Source: Virgisporangium ochraceum
GTDB taxonomy: Bacteria; Actinomycetota; Actinomycetes; Mycobacteriales; Micromonosporaceae
Length of the DNA stretch: 64,000 bases
Reading direction: 5' to 3'
NCBI RefSeq assembly: GCF_016863655.1
Contig: NZ_BOPH01000015.1
Span: 32,078 to 96,077, forward strand
The notes beneath the pieces are model-generated. The model saw only the letters and a list, made by a program, of their open reading frames with translations. It did not search any database and was not told where the DNA came from. This document shows, one piece after another, positions 1 to 8,468 of the stretch. Made by a program: the position numbers and the translations under genes. How positions within the stretch are numbered: the stretch's first letter is position 1; each line of letters starts with the position of its first letter.

Positions 1-1236
1 GCGGTCCGGCTCTACGGCACCGACGGCAACATGACCAGCACGTTCGGCGGGACCTTCAAGGACAACGCCGGCCTGCTGAACGGCATGCGGGGCACGTCTC
101 CGCTCACGCCGCTGTCCGAGGAGTTCAAGAACCGGCTGCGCGCGGTCGACTCCAGCCTCACGAACGACTTCCTCTACGCGGCCGAGGCGTACGACGCGGT
201 CGTGATCGCCGCGCTCGCCGCGGAGACGGCCCGCAGCGTCGACCCGCCGCAGATCGCGAAGTACATGACGGCCGTCACGGTCACCAAGGACGCGAGCGTC
301 GCGCCGTGCCTCACGATCCAGACGTGCCTCGCGGGCATCCGGGCCGGCGACGACATCGCCTTCCGGGGCGTCAGCATGCGACGCAGCGGGCTCACCGATG
401 GCGGCGAGCCGTCGTCGGCCAGCTACGGCTCGCTGATCTTCGGCCGGTCGAACCTCGTCGACGACGACAAGACCGAGTTCGTCGCGGCCGGCGACGAGAA
501 GACCGAGGCCAAGGAGCAGCCCACACCGCCGTCGCGCAGCGGCAACGGCCGCACCACGACGCCGCTGCGCTTCGGCGCGCTGCTGCCGAAGTCCGGCGAC
601 CTGAAGGCCGCCGGTCCGCCGATCTTCGCCGGCATGCGGCTGGCGATCAACGAGGTCAACGCGGCCGGCGGCGTGCTCGGCCAGCAGGTCGTCTACGTCG
701 ACGGCGACGACGGCACCGACCCGAAGGTTGCCGCCGCCCAGGTCGACAAGCACATCGCGGACGGGGTCCAGGTGATCGTGGGCGCGGCGGCGTCAGGCAT
801 CACCAAGGCGATCCTTCCCAAGATCATTGCGGCGCAGCGGGTGCTGATCTCGCCGTCGGCCACCGCCGACGCGCTCACCACCGAGCCCGACGGCAACCTG
901 TTCTTCCGCACCTCACCCCGCGACACGCTCCAGTCGACCGCGCTCACCGACGTGATCATGCGGTACGGGGCCCGCAAGGTCGTGATCGTCGCCCGCGACG
1001 ACAGCTACGGCCTCGGCCTCAGCGACAAGGTCGCCGAGCAGTTGAAGGCGGCCGGCGTGAAGGAGCTGAAGGCGCTCAAGTACGAGGTCCGCAAGGAGTA
1101 CTCGGTGGACCAGTTCACCGCGCTCGCCACCGAGACGGTCGACTTCAAACCCGATTCCGTGCTGGTCATCGGCTTCGAGGAGTCCGGAAACATGATCAAG
1201 GCGCTGTCGGCACGGGGGATGAAGTTCCACGACTGA
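1..1236 (+). CDS. Tandem periplasmic-binding-fold protein (branched-chain amino acid type), 5' partial
   Basis: The reading frame is open from base 1, so the true start lies upstream. The first roughly 140 visible residues are the C-terminal part of a type I ABC solute-binding fold (LYGTDGN, then DFLYAAEAYDAVVIAALA). A charged, Pro/Ser-rich linker follows. Near residue 180 after the ATG at 31 a second fold begins (LRFGALLPKSGDL, LAINEVNAAGGVLG, IVGAAASGITKAI). This second copy stops at ALSARGMKFHD, the point after which the first copy continues with LYGTDGN, so it lacks the rest of its C-terminal lobe. Simple frame changes after the stop do not restore the missing sequence. It probably binds a small extracellular ligand; the ligand is unknown. 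No permease gene is visible. Confidence 0.8.
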   Translation, partial: AVRLYGTDGNMTSTFGGTFKDNAGLLNGMRGTSPLTPLSEEFKNRLRAVDSSLTNDFLYAAEAYDAVVIAALAAETARSVDPPQIAKYMTAVTVTKDASVAPCLTIQTCLAGIRAGDDIAFRGVSMRRSGLTDGGEPSSASYGSLIFGRSNLVDDDKTEFVAAGDEKTEAKEQPTPPSRSGNGRTTTPLRFGALLPKSGDLKAAGPPIFAGMRLAINEVNAAGGVLGQQVVYVDGDDGTDPKVAAAQVDKHIADGVQVIVGAAASGITKAILPKIIAAQRVLISPSATADALTTEPDGNLFFRTSPRDTLQSTALTDVIMRYGARKVVIVARDDSYGLGLSDKVAEQLKAAGVKELKALKYEVRKEYSVDQFTALATETVDFKPDSVLVIGFEESGNMIKALSARGMKFHD

Positions 1237-1344
1237 ACGGCGGGTCCACCTGGCACGTTTCTGGGATCTGCTGTCCGTCCGGCAGGCCGTACCTTCATCG
1301 CATCAGTTGAGGCTGCACAAGTCGAAGAAGTGCGAGAGGACGCC

Positions 1345-1896
1345 ATGAGCGAGTACGAAGACCCCGGTACGGAGCCCACCACCGAGGAGCCGGGCTACAC
1401 CGAGCCGGCCGACGACTACAGCAACACGGTCGTCGCCACCACCACCGACGGTCAGACGATCTACACCACCGACGCCGACGGCGACGGGTACGCCGAGTCC
1501 GTCGAGGTCGACGCCGACTCCGACGGCAACATCGACCGGTCCTTCCAGGACACCGACGGCGACGGCCGCCTCGACACCGTGATCGTCGACGCGAACGACG
1601 ACGGCTACGCCGACGCCGCCTACCGCGACACCGACGGCGACGGCCGGGTCGACCAGGTCCAGCTCGACCGGAACAACGACGGCCTCGTCGACGTCGACGC
1701 CCGCGACACCGACGGCGACGGCCGCGTCGACCAGGTGAGCGTCGACCGTGACTTCGACGGCCGCGAGGACCTCCGCGCCATCGACGTCGACGGTGACGGC
1801 GACGTGGACGTCGTGGTGACCGACACCGACGGTGACGGCGTGCTCGACACGGAGCGCTACGTCGACCCGAGCGCCAACCCGTACGCCAACAACTGA
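1345..1896 (+). CDS. Acidic D-x-D-G-D repeat protein (calcium-binding-repeat-like), larger paralogue
   Basis: This 183-residue acidic protein has no signal peptide or membrane segment. From about residue 35 it is built of repeats of roughly 11-13 residues with the core DTDGDG, or variants such as DANDDG and DRNNDG, followed by hydrophobic residues. This resembles thrombospondin type 3 and dockerin/EF-hand calcium loops, so Ca2+ binding is likely but inferred. An in-frame GTG lies at 1330, but the ATG at 1345 is better: GAGAGGA sits 4 bases upstream. A 10-bp hairpin follows the stop. The next gene encodes a shorter protein with the same repeat. Role unknown. Confidence 0.8.
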   Translation: MSEYEDPGTEPTTEEPGYTEPADDYSNTVVATTTDGQTIYTTDADGDGYAESVEVDADSDGNIDRSFQDTDGDGRLDTVIVDANDDGYADAAYRDTDGDGRVDQVQLDRNNDGLVDVDARDTDGDGRVDQVSVDRDFDGREDLRAIDVDGDGDVDVVVTDTDGDGVLDTERYVDPSANPYANN

Positions 1897-1902
1897 GAAC
1901 GG

Positions 1903-1926
1903 GAGGGCGGGCCTGTGCCCGCCCTC
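1903..1926 (+). terminator. Hairpin after the D-x-D-G-D repeat gene
   Basis: A perfect 10-bp GC-rich stem (GAGGGCGGGC with GCCCGCCCTC) closes a 4-base loop, 7 bases after the stop codon at 1896. A short T-containing stretch follows (TCGATTGTC). It is probably a terminator or a 3'-end stabiliser, as is common in high-GC actinomycetes that lack a long U-tract. Confidence 0.65.
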
Positions 1927-1966
1927 TCGATTGTCACGGCCGGTTCCGCGGCATACGTTGTTCGCC

Positions 1967-2215
1967 ATGGCTGAGAAGGAGACCGTCGAAACGCGCGGTG
2001 ACGAACGGGTGGACCTGATCGTCGCCGACACCAACCACGACGGGAAACCGGACATGTGGGCGGTCGACACCGACGGCGACGGCAAGCCCGACCTGTTCCA
2101 GTTCGACACCGACGGCGACGGCAAGGTCGACGTCACCATGGTCGACATCGACCAGGACGGCAAGCCCGAAACCATCGTCGACGGCGACGGCGGTCTCCCG
2201 CCGCCCGGCCTCTGA
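1967..2215 (+). CDS. Small D-x-D-G-D repeat protein, shorter paralogue
   Basis: This 82-residue acidic protein carries about five repeats (DTNHDGKPD, DTDGDGKPD, DTDGDGKVD, DIDQDGKPE, DGDGG) and ends in PPPGL. Repeat period and residues match the preceding gene, so the two are paralogues. Lys-Pro replaces Arg-Val inside the repeat, which argues against very recent duplication. Calcium binding is inferred from the repeat; no catalytic domain or export signal is seen. It ends 15 bases before the antiporter gene. Confidence 0.75.
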   Translation: MAEKETVETRGDERVDLIVADTNHDGKPDMWAVDTDGDGKPDLFQFDTDGDGKVDVTMVDIDQDGKPETIVDGDGGLPPPGL

Positions 2216-2230
2216 TCCGCCGACCGGTCT

Positions 2231-3811
2231 GTGGAGCATCATCTTCTGGAGATAGTCGGCCTGGTCGCCATCGTGGTGGCCGTGTCGGCCGCGGCCAAAC
2301 GGTTCGGCCTGCTGACTCCGATCGTCCTGGTGATCGCGGGGCTCGCGCTCTCGGTGGTCCCCGGGTTCCCCGAAATCCATCTCGAATCCGAGTTCGTCCT
2401 CATCGGGGTCCTCCCGCCGCTGCTCTACGTCGCGGCGCTGGAGACCTCGGTTCCGGCGTTCCGGTTCAACTTGCGCCCGATCCTGCTCCTGGCGATCGGG
2501 CTCGTGCTGTTCACCGCGTTCTCGGTCGGCTTCGTGGCGCACGCGCTGCTGCCGGGTGTCCCGTTCTCGATCTGCCTCGCGCTCGGCGCGGTGGTGGCGC
2601 CGCCCGACGCGGTCTCCGCGACCGCGGTGGCGCGGCGGATCGGCCTGCCCCGGCGGATGGTCACCATCCTCGAGGGCGAGAGCCTGATCAACGACGCCAC
2701 CGCGCTGGTGCTGCTGCGGCTCGCGGCCCTGGCGGCGGCGGGCGGCTCGGTCGGACCCGCGAACATCGCGTGGAACAGTCTCCTGGCGGCCGGCGGCGGC
2801 ATCCTGTTCGGCGTCCTCGGCGCGCTGGTCTTCGGGTTCCTGCACAAGCGGACCAGCGACCCGCTGATCGACAACGCGCTGTCCCTGATCACCCCGTTCG
2901 TGGTGGTGATCGCCGCCGAGACGGTCCACGCGTCGGGGGTCGTCGCGGTGGTCGTCACCGGGCTGGCCCTCGGCCACCGGTGGCCGACGCTCATGTCGGC
3001 GGCGTCGCGCCTGCAGATGGGCGCGTTCTGGCGGCTGGTCAACTTCATGCTCGAGGGCCTGGTGTTCCTCCTCGTCGGGCTGCAGCTGCGCCAGATCATG
3101 GACGGTCTGGAGACGTCGACCGGAACGGTGGCGGCGGTCACCGGCGCGGTGTTCGCCACGGTGATCATCGCCCGCTTCGTGTGGCTCTACCCGGTGACCT
3201 ACCTGGTCCGGCTGGTGCCGCGCATCCGGGAACGCGACCCGAGGCCGCCCATCCAGGTGCCCACGGTGCTGGCCTGGGCCGGCATGCGGGGCGTGGTGAC
3301 GCTCGGCGCCGCCCTGACCCTCCCGGACACGCTTGCCGACGGCCGCGAGTACCCGCGCGACCTGTTCCTGTTCATCGCGTTCGCCACGATCGTCGGCACC
3401 CTGCTGCTGCAGGGCATGACGCTGCAGCCGCTGGTCCGCCGGCTCAAGCTCCAGCCCGACGACCCGCAGGCCGACGTGCTGGCCGAGGCCGCCATCCAGA
3501 ACCGTGCGAGCCGGGCGGCCCGCGACCGGCTCGACGAGCAGGCCGGCGACGCGCCGGAGACCGTCGTCAAACGGCTTGAGAAGCTCACACAGCAACGGAA
3601 CAACGTCGCGTGGGAGAGACTGGGGGCCGCGGGCACGGAGACGCCCTCGCGGGCCTACGTCCGGCTGCGCCGGGAGATGATCGACGCCGAACGGGAAGTA
3701 TTCCGGAAGGCGCGCGACGAGGGCCGCATCACCGAAGAGGTCCTGCGCCGTGCCCAACACGAGATGGACCTGGAAGAGTCGATGCTCGAACGCAAACTGG
3801 AGACCTCATGA
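2231..3811 (+). CDS. Na+/H+ antiporter, CPA1 (NhaP-like) family
   Basis: A 526-residue polytopic membrane protein starting at GTG 2231. About twelve hydrophobic segments fill residues 1-400. Family signatures are GVLPPLLYVAALET, APPDAVSATAVARRIGLP and GESLINDATALVL; the last holds the membrane-embedded Asp of the Na+/H+ exchange site in CPA1 proteins. The C-terminal 120 residues form a charged cytoplasmic tail, rich in Arg/Glu and probably helical. It exchanges Na+ (or K+) for protons and serves pH and salt homeostasis. Its stop overlaps the start of the UBP zinc-finger gene (ATGA), implying translational coupling. Confidence 0.9.
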   Translation: MEHHLLEIVGLVAIVVAVSAAAKRFGLLTPIVLVIAGLALSVVPGFPEIHLESEFVLIGVLPPLLYVAALETSVPAFRFNLRPILLLAIGLVLFTAFSVGFVAHALLPGVPFSICLALGAVVAPPDAVSATAVARRIGLPRRMVTILEGESLINDATALVLLRLAALAAAGGSVGPANIAWNSLLAAGGGILFGVLGALVFGFLHKRTSDPLIDNALSLITPFVVVIAAETVHASGVVAVVVTGLALGHRWPTLMSAASRLQMGAFWRLVNFMLEGLVFLLVGLQLRQIMDGLETSTGTVAAVTGAVFATVIIARFVWLYPVTYLVRLVPRIRERDPRPPIQVPTVLAWAGMRGVVTLGAALTLPDTLADGREYPRDLFLFIAFATIVGTLLLQGMTLQPLVRRLKLQPDDPQADVLAEAAIQNRASRAARDRLDEQAGDAPETVVKRLEKLTQQRNNVAWERLGAAGTETPSRAYVRLRREMIDAEREVFRKARDEGRITEEVLRRAQHEMDLEESMLERKLETS

Positions 3812-4074
3812 CCTGTGCACACCTCGCCGCGACCCCGCTCGACGCCAAGCCGGTGCCGGAGGTGCGCGAGTGCGTCGACTGCGTGGCGCTGGGCCACCGC
3901 GACTGGGTGCACCTGCGGCTGTGCCTGGAGTGCGGGCATGTCGGCTGCTGCGACTCGTCACCCGGACGGCACGCGAGCGCCCACTACAAGGAGATCAAGC
4001 ACCCGGTGGTGCGGTCGATCGAGCCCAACGAGCGGTGGCGCTGGTGCTTCGTCGACGAGGAGGTCGTCGGCTGA
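3808..4074 (+). CDS. UBP-type zinc-finger domain protein
   Basis: This 88-residue protein consists almost entirely of a ZnF-UBP fold: an N-terminal TCAH, CVDC, LCLECGHVGCCD, then HASAHYKEIKHPV. These are the expected Cys/His zinc ligands followed by the usual His-rich helix. In eukaryotes this domain binds the C-terminus of ubiquitin; the ligand of bacterial stand-alone versions is unknown. Its start overlaps the stop of the antiporter gene by 4 bases, so the two are co-expressed, and a role in controlling the antiporter tail is a possible inference. Confidence 0.85.
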   Translation: MTCAHLAATPLDAKPVPEVRECVDCVALGHRDWVHLRLCLECGHVGCCDSSPGRHASAHYKEIKHPVVRSIEPNERWRWCFVDEEVVG

Positions 4075-4082
4075 AGGCCGTC

Positions 4083-4111
4083 GCGTCGGTCCGGCGGCGC
4101 CGGACCGACGC
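4083..4111. terminator. Bidirectional terminator between convergent genes
   Basis: A perfect 12-bp stem (GCGTCGGTCCGG with CCGGACCGACGC) and 5-base loop fill the gap between the UBP zinc-finger gene and the convergent metallopeptidase gene. It can serve both strands. Confidence 0.7.
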
Positions 4112-5641
4112 TCAGCGCTTCTGCTTCGCGACGTAGTCCTGCCAGTTCTTGATCAGCGTCGCCCGCGGGACTCCGAGCACCTGGCTGATCACGACCTCCT
4201 CGTTGGAGGTCTGCTGGAACCGCTCGTACAGCTGGATGAGCTTGGTCTCGCCGTAGGTCTCCGAGATCATGCGGTTGGCCAGCCAGGCGGTGATGTAGTT
4301 CATCGGCTCGTCGTAGAACTGCTCGCCGGCGAACAGGTTCTCGGTCTGCACCCCGTCGAGGGCGCGCTTCAGGCTGTTCGTGTCGATCTGGGCGCCCTTG
4401 TACGAGACGTACTCGGCGAACCCCTCGACCAGCCACGTGGGCGTCCAGCCGGTGGTGACCGGCGCCATCGCCGCGTGGGTGAACTCGTGCGACATGTCGG
4501 CGCTGAGGACGTCGTTGTCCTCGTCGATCTCGTCGGGGTTGAAGATCACCCGGGTGGCCGAGTAGTTCGCCGTGCCGTTCCAGTCGGGCACGTCGTCGTA
4601 GTGCGGCACCGCGATCGCGGCGACCTGGTCGACCCGTTCCGGACTGGCGCCGAAGTACGCGTCGAACACCGCCCGGTCGCGCACGGCCGTCATGAAGACC
4701 TTGCCGACCCACTGGTTCGGCCGCACGAGCGCGACCTGGTCCATCGCCTCGTCGGCGATCCGGATGAGCGTGCCGGCCCGGCTCCGGTTGTTGGCGGAGA
4801 AGATGCCGACGACCTTCTCGCCCTTCTCCACGATGATCGGACCGGCGTCCCAGGGCTGCCCGCCGACCCCGGACGGCAGCTCTTTGCCCTTGGCCTCACC
4901 GACCAGTCGCCACTGCGACGACACCAGCGCGAAGATCGGCACCCACGGGGCGGCCACCGGGTCGTTGTCGACCCCCTCGATGCGGTGGATGATCGCGACG
5001 CCGGGCGCCCGCACCTGGTCGCCGTACTTGGTCTTCAGCTCGGTGGGGATGCTGTCGTCGTACCCGCCCCCGCCGCCGATCTTGTAGCTGAACTCGGCGA
5101 ACGGCAGCTTGATCAGGTTCTCGTAGACCGTCTCCTGGCGCTTGGTGAGCTCGGCGTCGGTCTTGTCGATGTCGGCCATGAACGCGGTCTTGTCGCGGCT
5201 GTTGACCGCCTTCGACCGGCGGTTGAGCACCTCGATGATCGCCGTGTCGCGGGCGTCGGGCGCGGTGCCGGCCTTGCCCGGTCCGCCCAGCGAGCGGGCC
5301 ACCCCGTCGGGACCAGCGGCGACGAACGCCGCGGCACCGCCGCCCGCGCCGAGCACGAGCAGCAGGGCCACCACGACGGCGGCCGCCAGCCCTCGGCGGC
5401 GGCGCCGGGGCGGCGGAAGGTAGACCGGCCGCGGGTACTGGGAGGGGTACTGCGACGGGATGACCGGCTGGTAGTAGTTCGGGGGCGGCGTATAGCCAGG
5501 TGCCGCATACCCTGAGTAACCGCCCCGGTCGGGCGGGCGGTACTGGGTCGGAATGATCGCGACGGTCGGTTCCCGGACCACGAGCGGCTGTGCCGGCTCA
5601 CCCGCATGGGCGGGGGGCGGGAGTGGGCTCGTCACGGACAC
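4112..5641 (-). CDS. Membrane-anchored putative gluzincin metallopeptidase
   Basis: A 509-residue protein. Residues 1-82 form a cytoplasmic Pro/Tyr/Gln-rich tail (PSQYPSQYP repeats) ending in RRRRR. One transmembrane helix spans about 84-108, and the rest is predicted extracellular. The motif HEFTH at about 385-389, followed 15-20 residues later by WLVEGFAEY, is the HExxH plus distal Glu arrangement of gluzincins (peptidase MA-like). A zinc-dependent peptidase at the cell surface is therefore likely; the substrate is unknown. The central region (about 130-330) resembles no domain I can name. It is transcribed alone, convergent with the UBP gene. Confidence 0.75.
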   Translation of the reverse strand: MSVTSPLPPPAHAGEPAQPLVVREPTVAIIPTQYRPPDRGGYSGYAAPGYTPPPNYYQPVIPSQYPSQYPRPVYLPPPRRRRRGLAAAVVVALLLVLGAGGGAAAFVAAGPDGVARSLGGPGKAGTAPDARDTAIIEVLNRRSKAVNSRDKTAFMADIDKTDAELTKRQETVYENLIKLPFAEFSYKIGGGGGYDDSIPTELKTKYGDQVRAPGVAIIHRIEGVDNDPVAAPWVPIFALVSSQWRLVGEAKGKELPSGVGGQPWDAGPIIVEKGEKVVGIFSANNRSRAGTLIRIADEAMDQVALVRPNQWVGKVFMTAVRDRAVFDAYFGASPERVDQVAAIAVPHYDDVPDWNGTANYSATRVIFNPDEIDEDNDVLSADMSHEFTHAAMAPVTTGWTPTWLVEGFAEYVSYKGAQIDTNSLKRALDGVQTENLFAGEQFYDEPMNYITAWLANRMISETYGETKLIQLYERFQQTSNEEVVISQVLGVPRATLIKNWQDYVAKQKR

Positions 5642-5817
5642 CTACCTACGGATCGGGGCTCCACAATCTTCCTTGAGCATCGCGTACCGTGTCGACACTC
5701 AATGGACGAGTGCGGCCCGTATCGAGCCGAATACCCGACATGCCCAGGTGCGGGCGTACCGCATCCGACAACCGACCGGTCTCAGCGCCTGCCTGGAAAG
5801 GGACGGCCGCACGGACG

Positions 5818-7017
5818 CTAGCCGAGCGTATCCAGTTCGGAAACGACGTTGTTCGACAGCACGGCGCCGTCCCACCGCACCTGGCGCAGGTACCACCGCT
5901 GCTGCGGCGAGCGGTTGGTGTTGAACTGCCATTCGCCACGCGGGCTGCTGATCTGGCCCACCCGTCCGATCGCCGCGTTCAGCGACTCGCCGGAGAGTTC
6001 GCCCTCGACCAGTCCCAGCGCCTGGTTCAGCACCGCTCCCGCGTCGTACGAGGCCATCGCGTACGTGGTGGGACTCACCTGGTGCTTCTTCTGGTACTCC
6101 GCGGCGAACCGCCGGTTGGCGGCGTTGTCGAGGTCGGGTGAGTAGTTGAACGACGTCCACACGTCTCTGGCCGCGTCGCCCTGCTGCTTCAGCAGCGGAC
6201 CCTCGGTGAGGAACCCGGGGCCGAACAGCGGGATCTTCGGGTTCTTGTCCCGGAAGGCGGCGCTGTACTGCTTCACGAACGCCTCGGCCTGGGATCCGGC
6301 GAAGAACGCGAAGATCGCCTTGACCGTCTGGCTGTTGCGCAGCGGCTGGAGGAACGAGTTGAAGTCGGCGGCGCCGGCCGGCACGTACGTCGCCTGGCTC
6401 TCGATGCGCCCACCGGCCGAGACCAGCGTCTGCTGGAAGCCCTGCACGGCGTCGCGGCCGATCGACTCCGAGGCGATCATCGCGGCGGTTCCGCCACCGA
6501 GCTGCGAGGCCACGTACTCGCCGAGCGCCACGCCCAGCTCGGTGTCGACGTAGGACGTGCGCCAGATGTACAGCGTGCTGAGCTGCGGCGGCGACGCGTT
6601 CGAGCCGATCAGCGGGATGTGTGCCTGCTCGACGATGTCGCGCACCTCGACCATCGCCTGCGCACTGGCGATGCCCGTGACGGCCAGCACCTTCTCCTGC
6701 TTGAGCTTCTCCATCGCGGCCTTGGCCGACTCTTTGGTCTCACCCTCGTCGGCCGCGACGAGCTGGACGTCGTAACCGCCGAGCCGCCGCCCGTTGAGGG
6801 TGAGGAACAGGTCGAAGCCCTGGCGCATGTCGTCGCCGATGAACTTGTTCGCACCCGTCTCCGGCAGCAGCAGGCCGATCTTGACGGTGCCCTTCGACGC
6901 GGTCGAGGTGTCGTCGTCGTTTGACGAGCCGCACGCGGAGAGGAACGGAGCGGCCGCACCGGCGGCGCCCAGTGATCCGAGCAGCCGCAGAGCGCCCCGC
7001 CTACTGAGTTGGGACAA
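5818..7017 (-). CDS. Branched-chain amino acid-type ABC transporter substrate-binding lipoprotein
   Basis: This 399-residue lipoprotein starts at TTG 7017, which has GGAGGA six bases upstream; longer in-frame starts exist but lack this site. The N-terminus reads SRRGALRLLG followed by a hydrophobic stretch and LSAC, a Tat-like signal ending in a lipobox. The mature part is a type I periplasmic-binding fold (KIGLLLPETGANKFIGDDMRQG, LVAADEGETKESAKAAMEKL, GPGFLTEGPLL). It captures a small polar ligand for an ABC importer, but no permease or ATPase gene is next to it. It differs from the protein at the window start, so the two are not recent duplicates. Confidence 0.88.
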   Translation of the reverse strand: MSQLSRRGALRLLGSLGAAGAAAPFLSACGSSNDDDTSTASKGTVKIGLLLPETGANKFIGDDMRQGFDLFLTLNGRRLGGYDVQLVAADEGETKESAKAAMEKLKQEKVLAVTGIASAQAMVEVRDIVEQAHIPLIGSNASPPQLSTLYIWRTSYVDTELGVALGEYVASQLGGGTAAMIASESIGRDAVQGFQQTLVSAGGRIESQATYVPAGAADFNSFLQPLRNSQTVKAIFAFFAGSQAEAFVKQYSAAFRDKNPKIPLFGPGFLTEGPLLKQQGDAARDVWTSFNYSPDLDNAANRRFAAEYQKKHQVSPTTYAMASYDAGAVLNQALGLVEGELSGESLNAAIGRVGQISSPRGEWQFNTNRSPQQRWYLRQVRWDGAVLSNNVVSELDTLG

Positions 7018-7101
7018 GTTCCATCCTCCAGGTGAATGCGGACCGTTCTGCCGCCCGTTGGCGTTCCTACCGGGTAAGGCGCGGCCAGTCAATGCCGAGA
7101 G

Positions 7102-7848
7102 TCACCGTAGCTCGCCCACCGCGGTCACCACGTTCTCCCAGGTCGGCGACAGCGGGTCGATGAGCGCGAAATGGTCGACCCCGGAAAGCACCGTGATTCG
7201 GCATAGATCTCCGGCCACAGAAGCCGCATATCCGGCAGAGTTCTCTACCGGAACGCTGTCGTCGGCGTCCCCATGGATGATCACAGTGGGTACCGGAAGC
7301 GGCCCGCGTCGAGCCGGATCGGCCCGGTCGAAACGCGATGGGACCTCGTGCGGGCCGCCCCCGAGCAGGGCCGCGATCGCGTCCGACCCGATCCCCGCGC
7401 GGTACGCGGCGCCCAGGTCGGCCACCGGTGCCAGCGCCACCACCCCGGCCAGACCCGGGGTGTGAGCGTTCAGCAGCGCCAGGTGCCCGCCGGCGGAGTG
7501 CCCGACGAGGATCGCGCCGGCCGGGTCGGCGTGCGGACGCACCAGGTCCGGCAGCGCCGCGAGGGCGGCCGCCACGTCGTCGAGCGTTCCCGGCCAGCCG
7601 CCGCCGGACTGCCCGACCCGGCGGTACTCCGGGCAGGCGACCGGGTACCCCCGGGCCGCCAGGTCGGCCGCGAGCGGACCGGCGTGCGCCCGGTCGTAGG
7701 CTGCCCGCCAGAACCCGCCGTGCACGAAGATCACCAGCGGTCCGGTCTGCGTGGCCGGAAGCCGCAGGTCGATCACGTGGTCGGGATGGTCGCCGTACCG
7801 GAGCACGACGTCGGGTGGCGGCGCGGGTCGGGTTAGAACGTCACTCAC
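7102..7848 (-). CDS. Alpha/beta hydrolase (esterase / kynurenine formamidase-like)
   Basis: This 248-residue cytosolic protein has the alpha/beta hydrolase fold. HGGFWR near residue 45 forms the oxyanion-hole region, GHSAGGH near 115 is the nucleophile elbow with catalytic Ser, HGDADDSVP carries the acidic residue and GVDHFALI the catalytic His. The HGG(A/F)W plus GHSAGGH combination is typical of BD-FAE-type esterases and arylformamidases. It hydrolyses an ester or amide; the substrate is not known. It stands upstream of the lipoprotein gene on the same strand, about 85 bases away. Confidence 0.85.
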   Translation of the reverse strand: MSDVLTRPAPPPDVVLRYGDHPDHVIDLRLPATQTGPLVIFVHGGFWRAAYDRAHAGPLAADLAARGYPVACPEYRRVGQSGGGWPGTLDDVAAALAALPDLVRPHADPAGAILVGHSAGGHLALLNAHTPGLAGVVALAPVADLGAAYRAGIGSDAIAALLGGGPHEVPSRFDRADPARRGPLPVPTVIIHGDADDSVPVENSAGYAASVAGDLCRITVLSGVDHFALIDPLSPTWENVVTAVGELR

Positions 7849-7892
7849 GGGGCAAGTGTGGACCCGTTCGGAGATGAGCGAGGATGGACCCC

Positions 7893-8453
7893 ATGGCAGA
7901 GGAAGCCCAGCAGGAGGATGGCCGCACCGTGCTCGTGGTCGGGCCCGACGGCCGCCCGATCGGCACTGTCGACGTCGACGTCGACGGAGACCGCGACGGC
8001 GACGACAAGGAGGACCCGGCCCGGCTGATCGAGCAGCCGGCGAAGGTCATGCGGATCGGCAACATGATCAAGCAACTGCTCGAAGAGGTCCGCGCCGCGC
8101 CCCTCGACGACGCCGGGCGCCAGCGGCTCAAGGAGATCCACCGCCGCTCGATCCTCGAACTGGAGGACGGCCTGGCGCCGGAGCTCCGCGACGAGCTGGA
8201 GCGGATCACGCTGCCGTTCGCCGACGGCACGCCCTCCGAGGCCGAGCTGCGCATCGCGCAGGCCCAGCTGGTCGGCTGGCTGGAGGGCCTGTTCCACGGC
8301 ATCCAGGCCGCGATCGTCGCCCAGCAGATGGCGGCGCGGGCGCAGCTGGAGCACATGCGTGGCGCCCGTCCGGCCCTGCCGATGAGCGGCCGGGGCATCC
8401 CGGGCATGCCGGGCGCCCCGAGCGAGGGCGAGAGCCCCGGCCAGTACCTCTGA
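7893..8453 (+). CDS. bpa: Bacterial proteasome activator Bpa/PafE
   Basis: The 186-residue product carries the Bpa core: LIEQPAKVMRIGNMIKQLLEEV, LELEDGLAPELRDEL and QLVGWLEGLFHGIQ. It ends in GQYL, the C-terminal motif that docks into the alpha-ring of the 20S proteasome. In Mycobacterium the homologue forms a dodecameric ring that opens the proteasome gate without ATP and feeds it unfolded or Pup-independent substrates. The N-terminal 45 residues are acidic and Asp-rich, as is usual. The ATG at 7893 has GCGAGGA eight bases upstream; an in-frame ATG at 7884 would add three residues. It implies that the organism has a 20S proteasome. Confidence 0.93.
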   Translation: MAEEAQQEDGRTVLVVGPDGRPIGTVDVDVDGDRDGDDKEDPARLIEQPAKVMRIGNMIKQLLEEVRAAPLDDAGRQRLKEIHRRSILELEDGLAPELRDELERITLPFADGTPSEAELRIAQAQLVGWLEGLFHGIQAAIVAQQMAARAQLEHMRGARPALPMSGRGIPGMPGAPSEGESPGQYL

Positions 8454-8468
8454 GCCGTCCGCGGCGGG

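Noticed and set aside
1234..1345. A frameshift that would extend the truncated solute-binding protein.
   Set aside because: Neither alternative frame after 1236 encodes anything resembling the missing C-terminal lobe.
1934..3760. A 608-codon open frame antisense to the Na+/H+ antiporter.
   Set aside because: Low-complexity Arg/Asp/Gln sequence, no start signal, and the antiporter on the plus strand is unambiguous.
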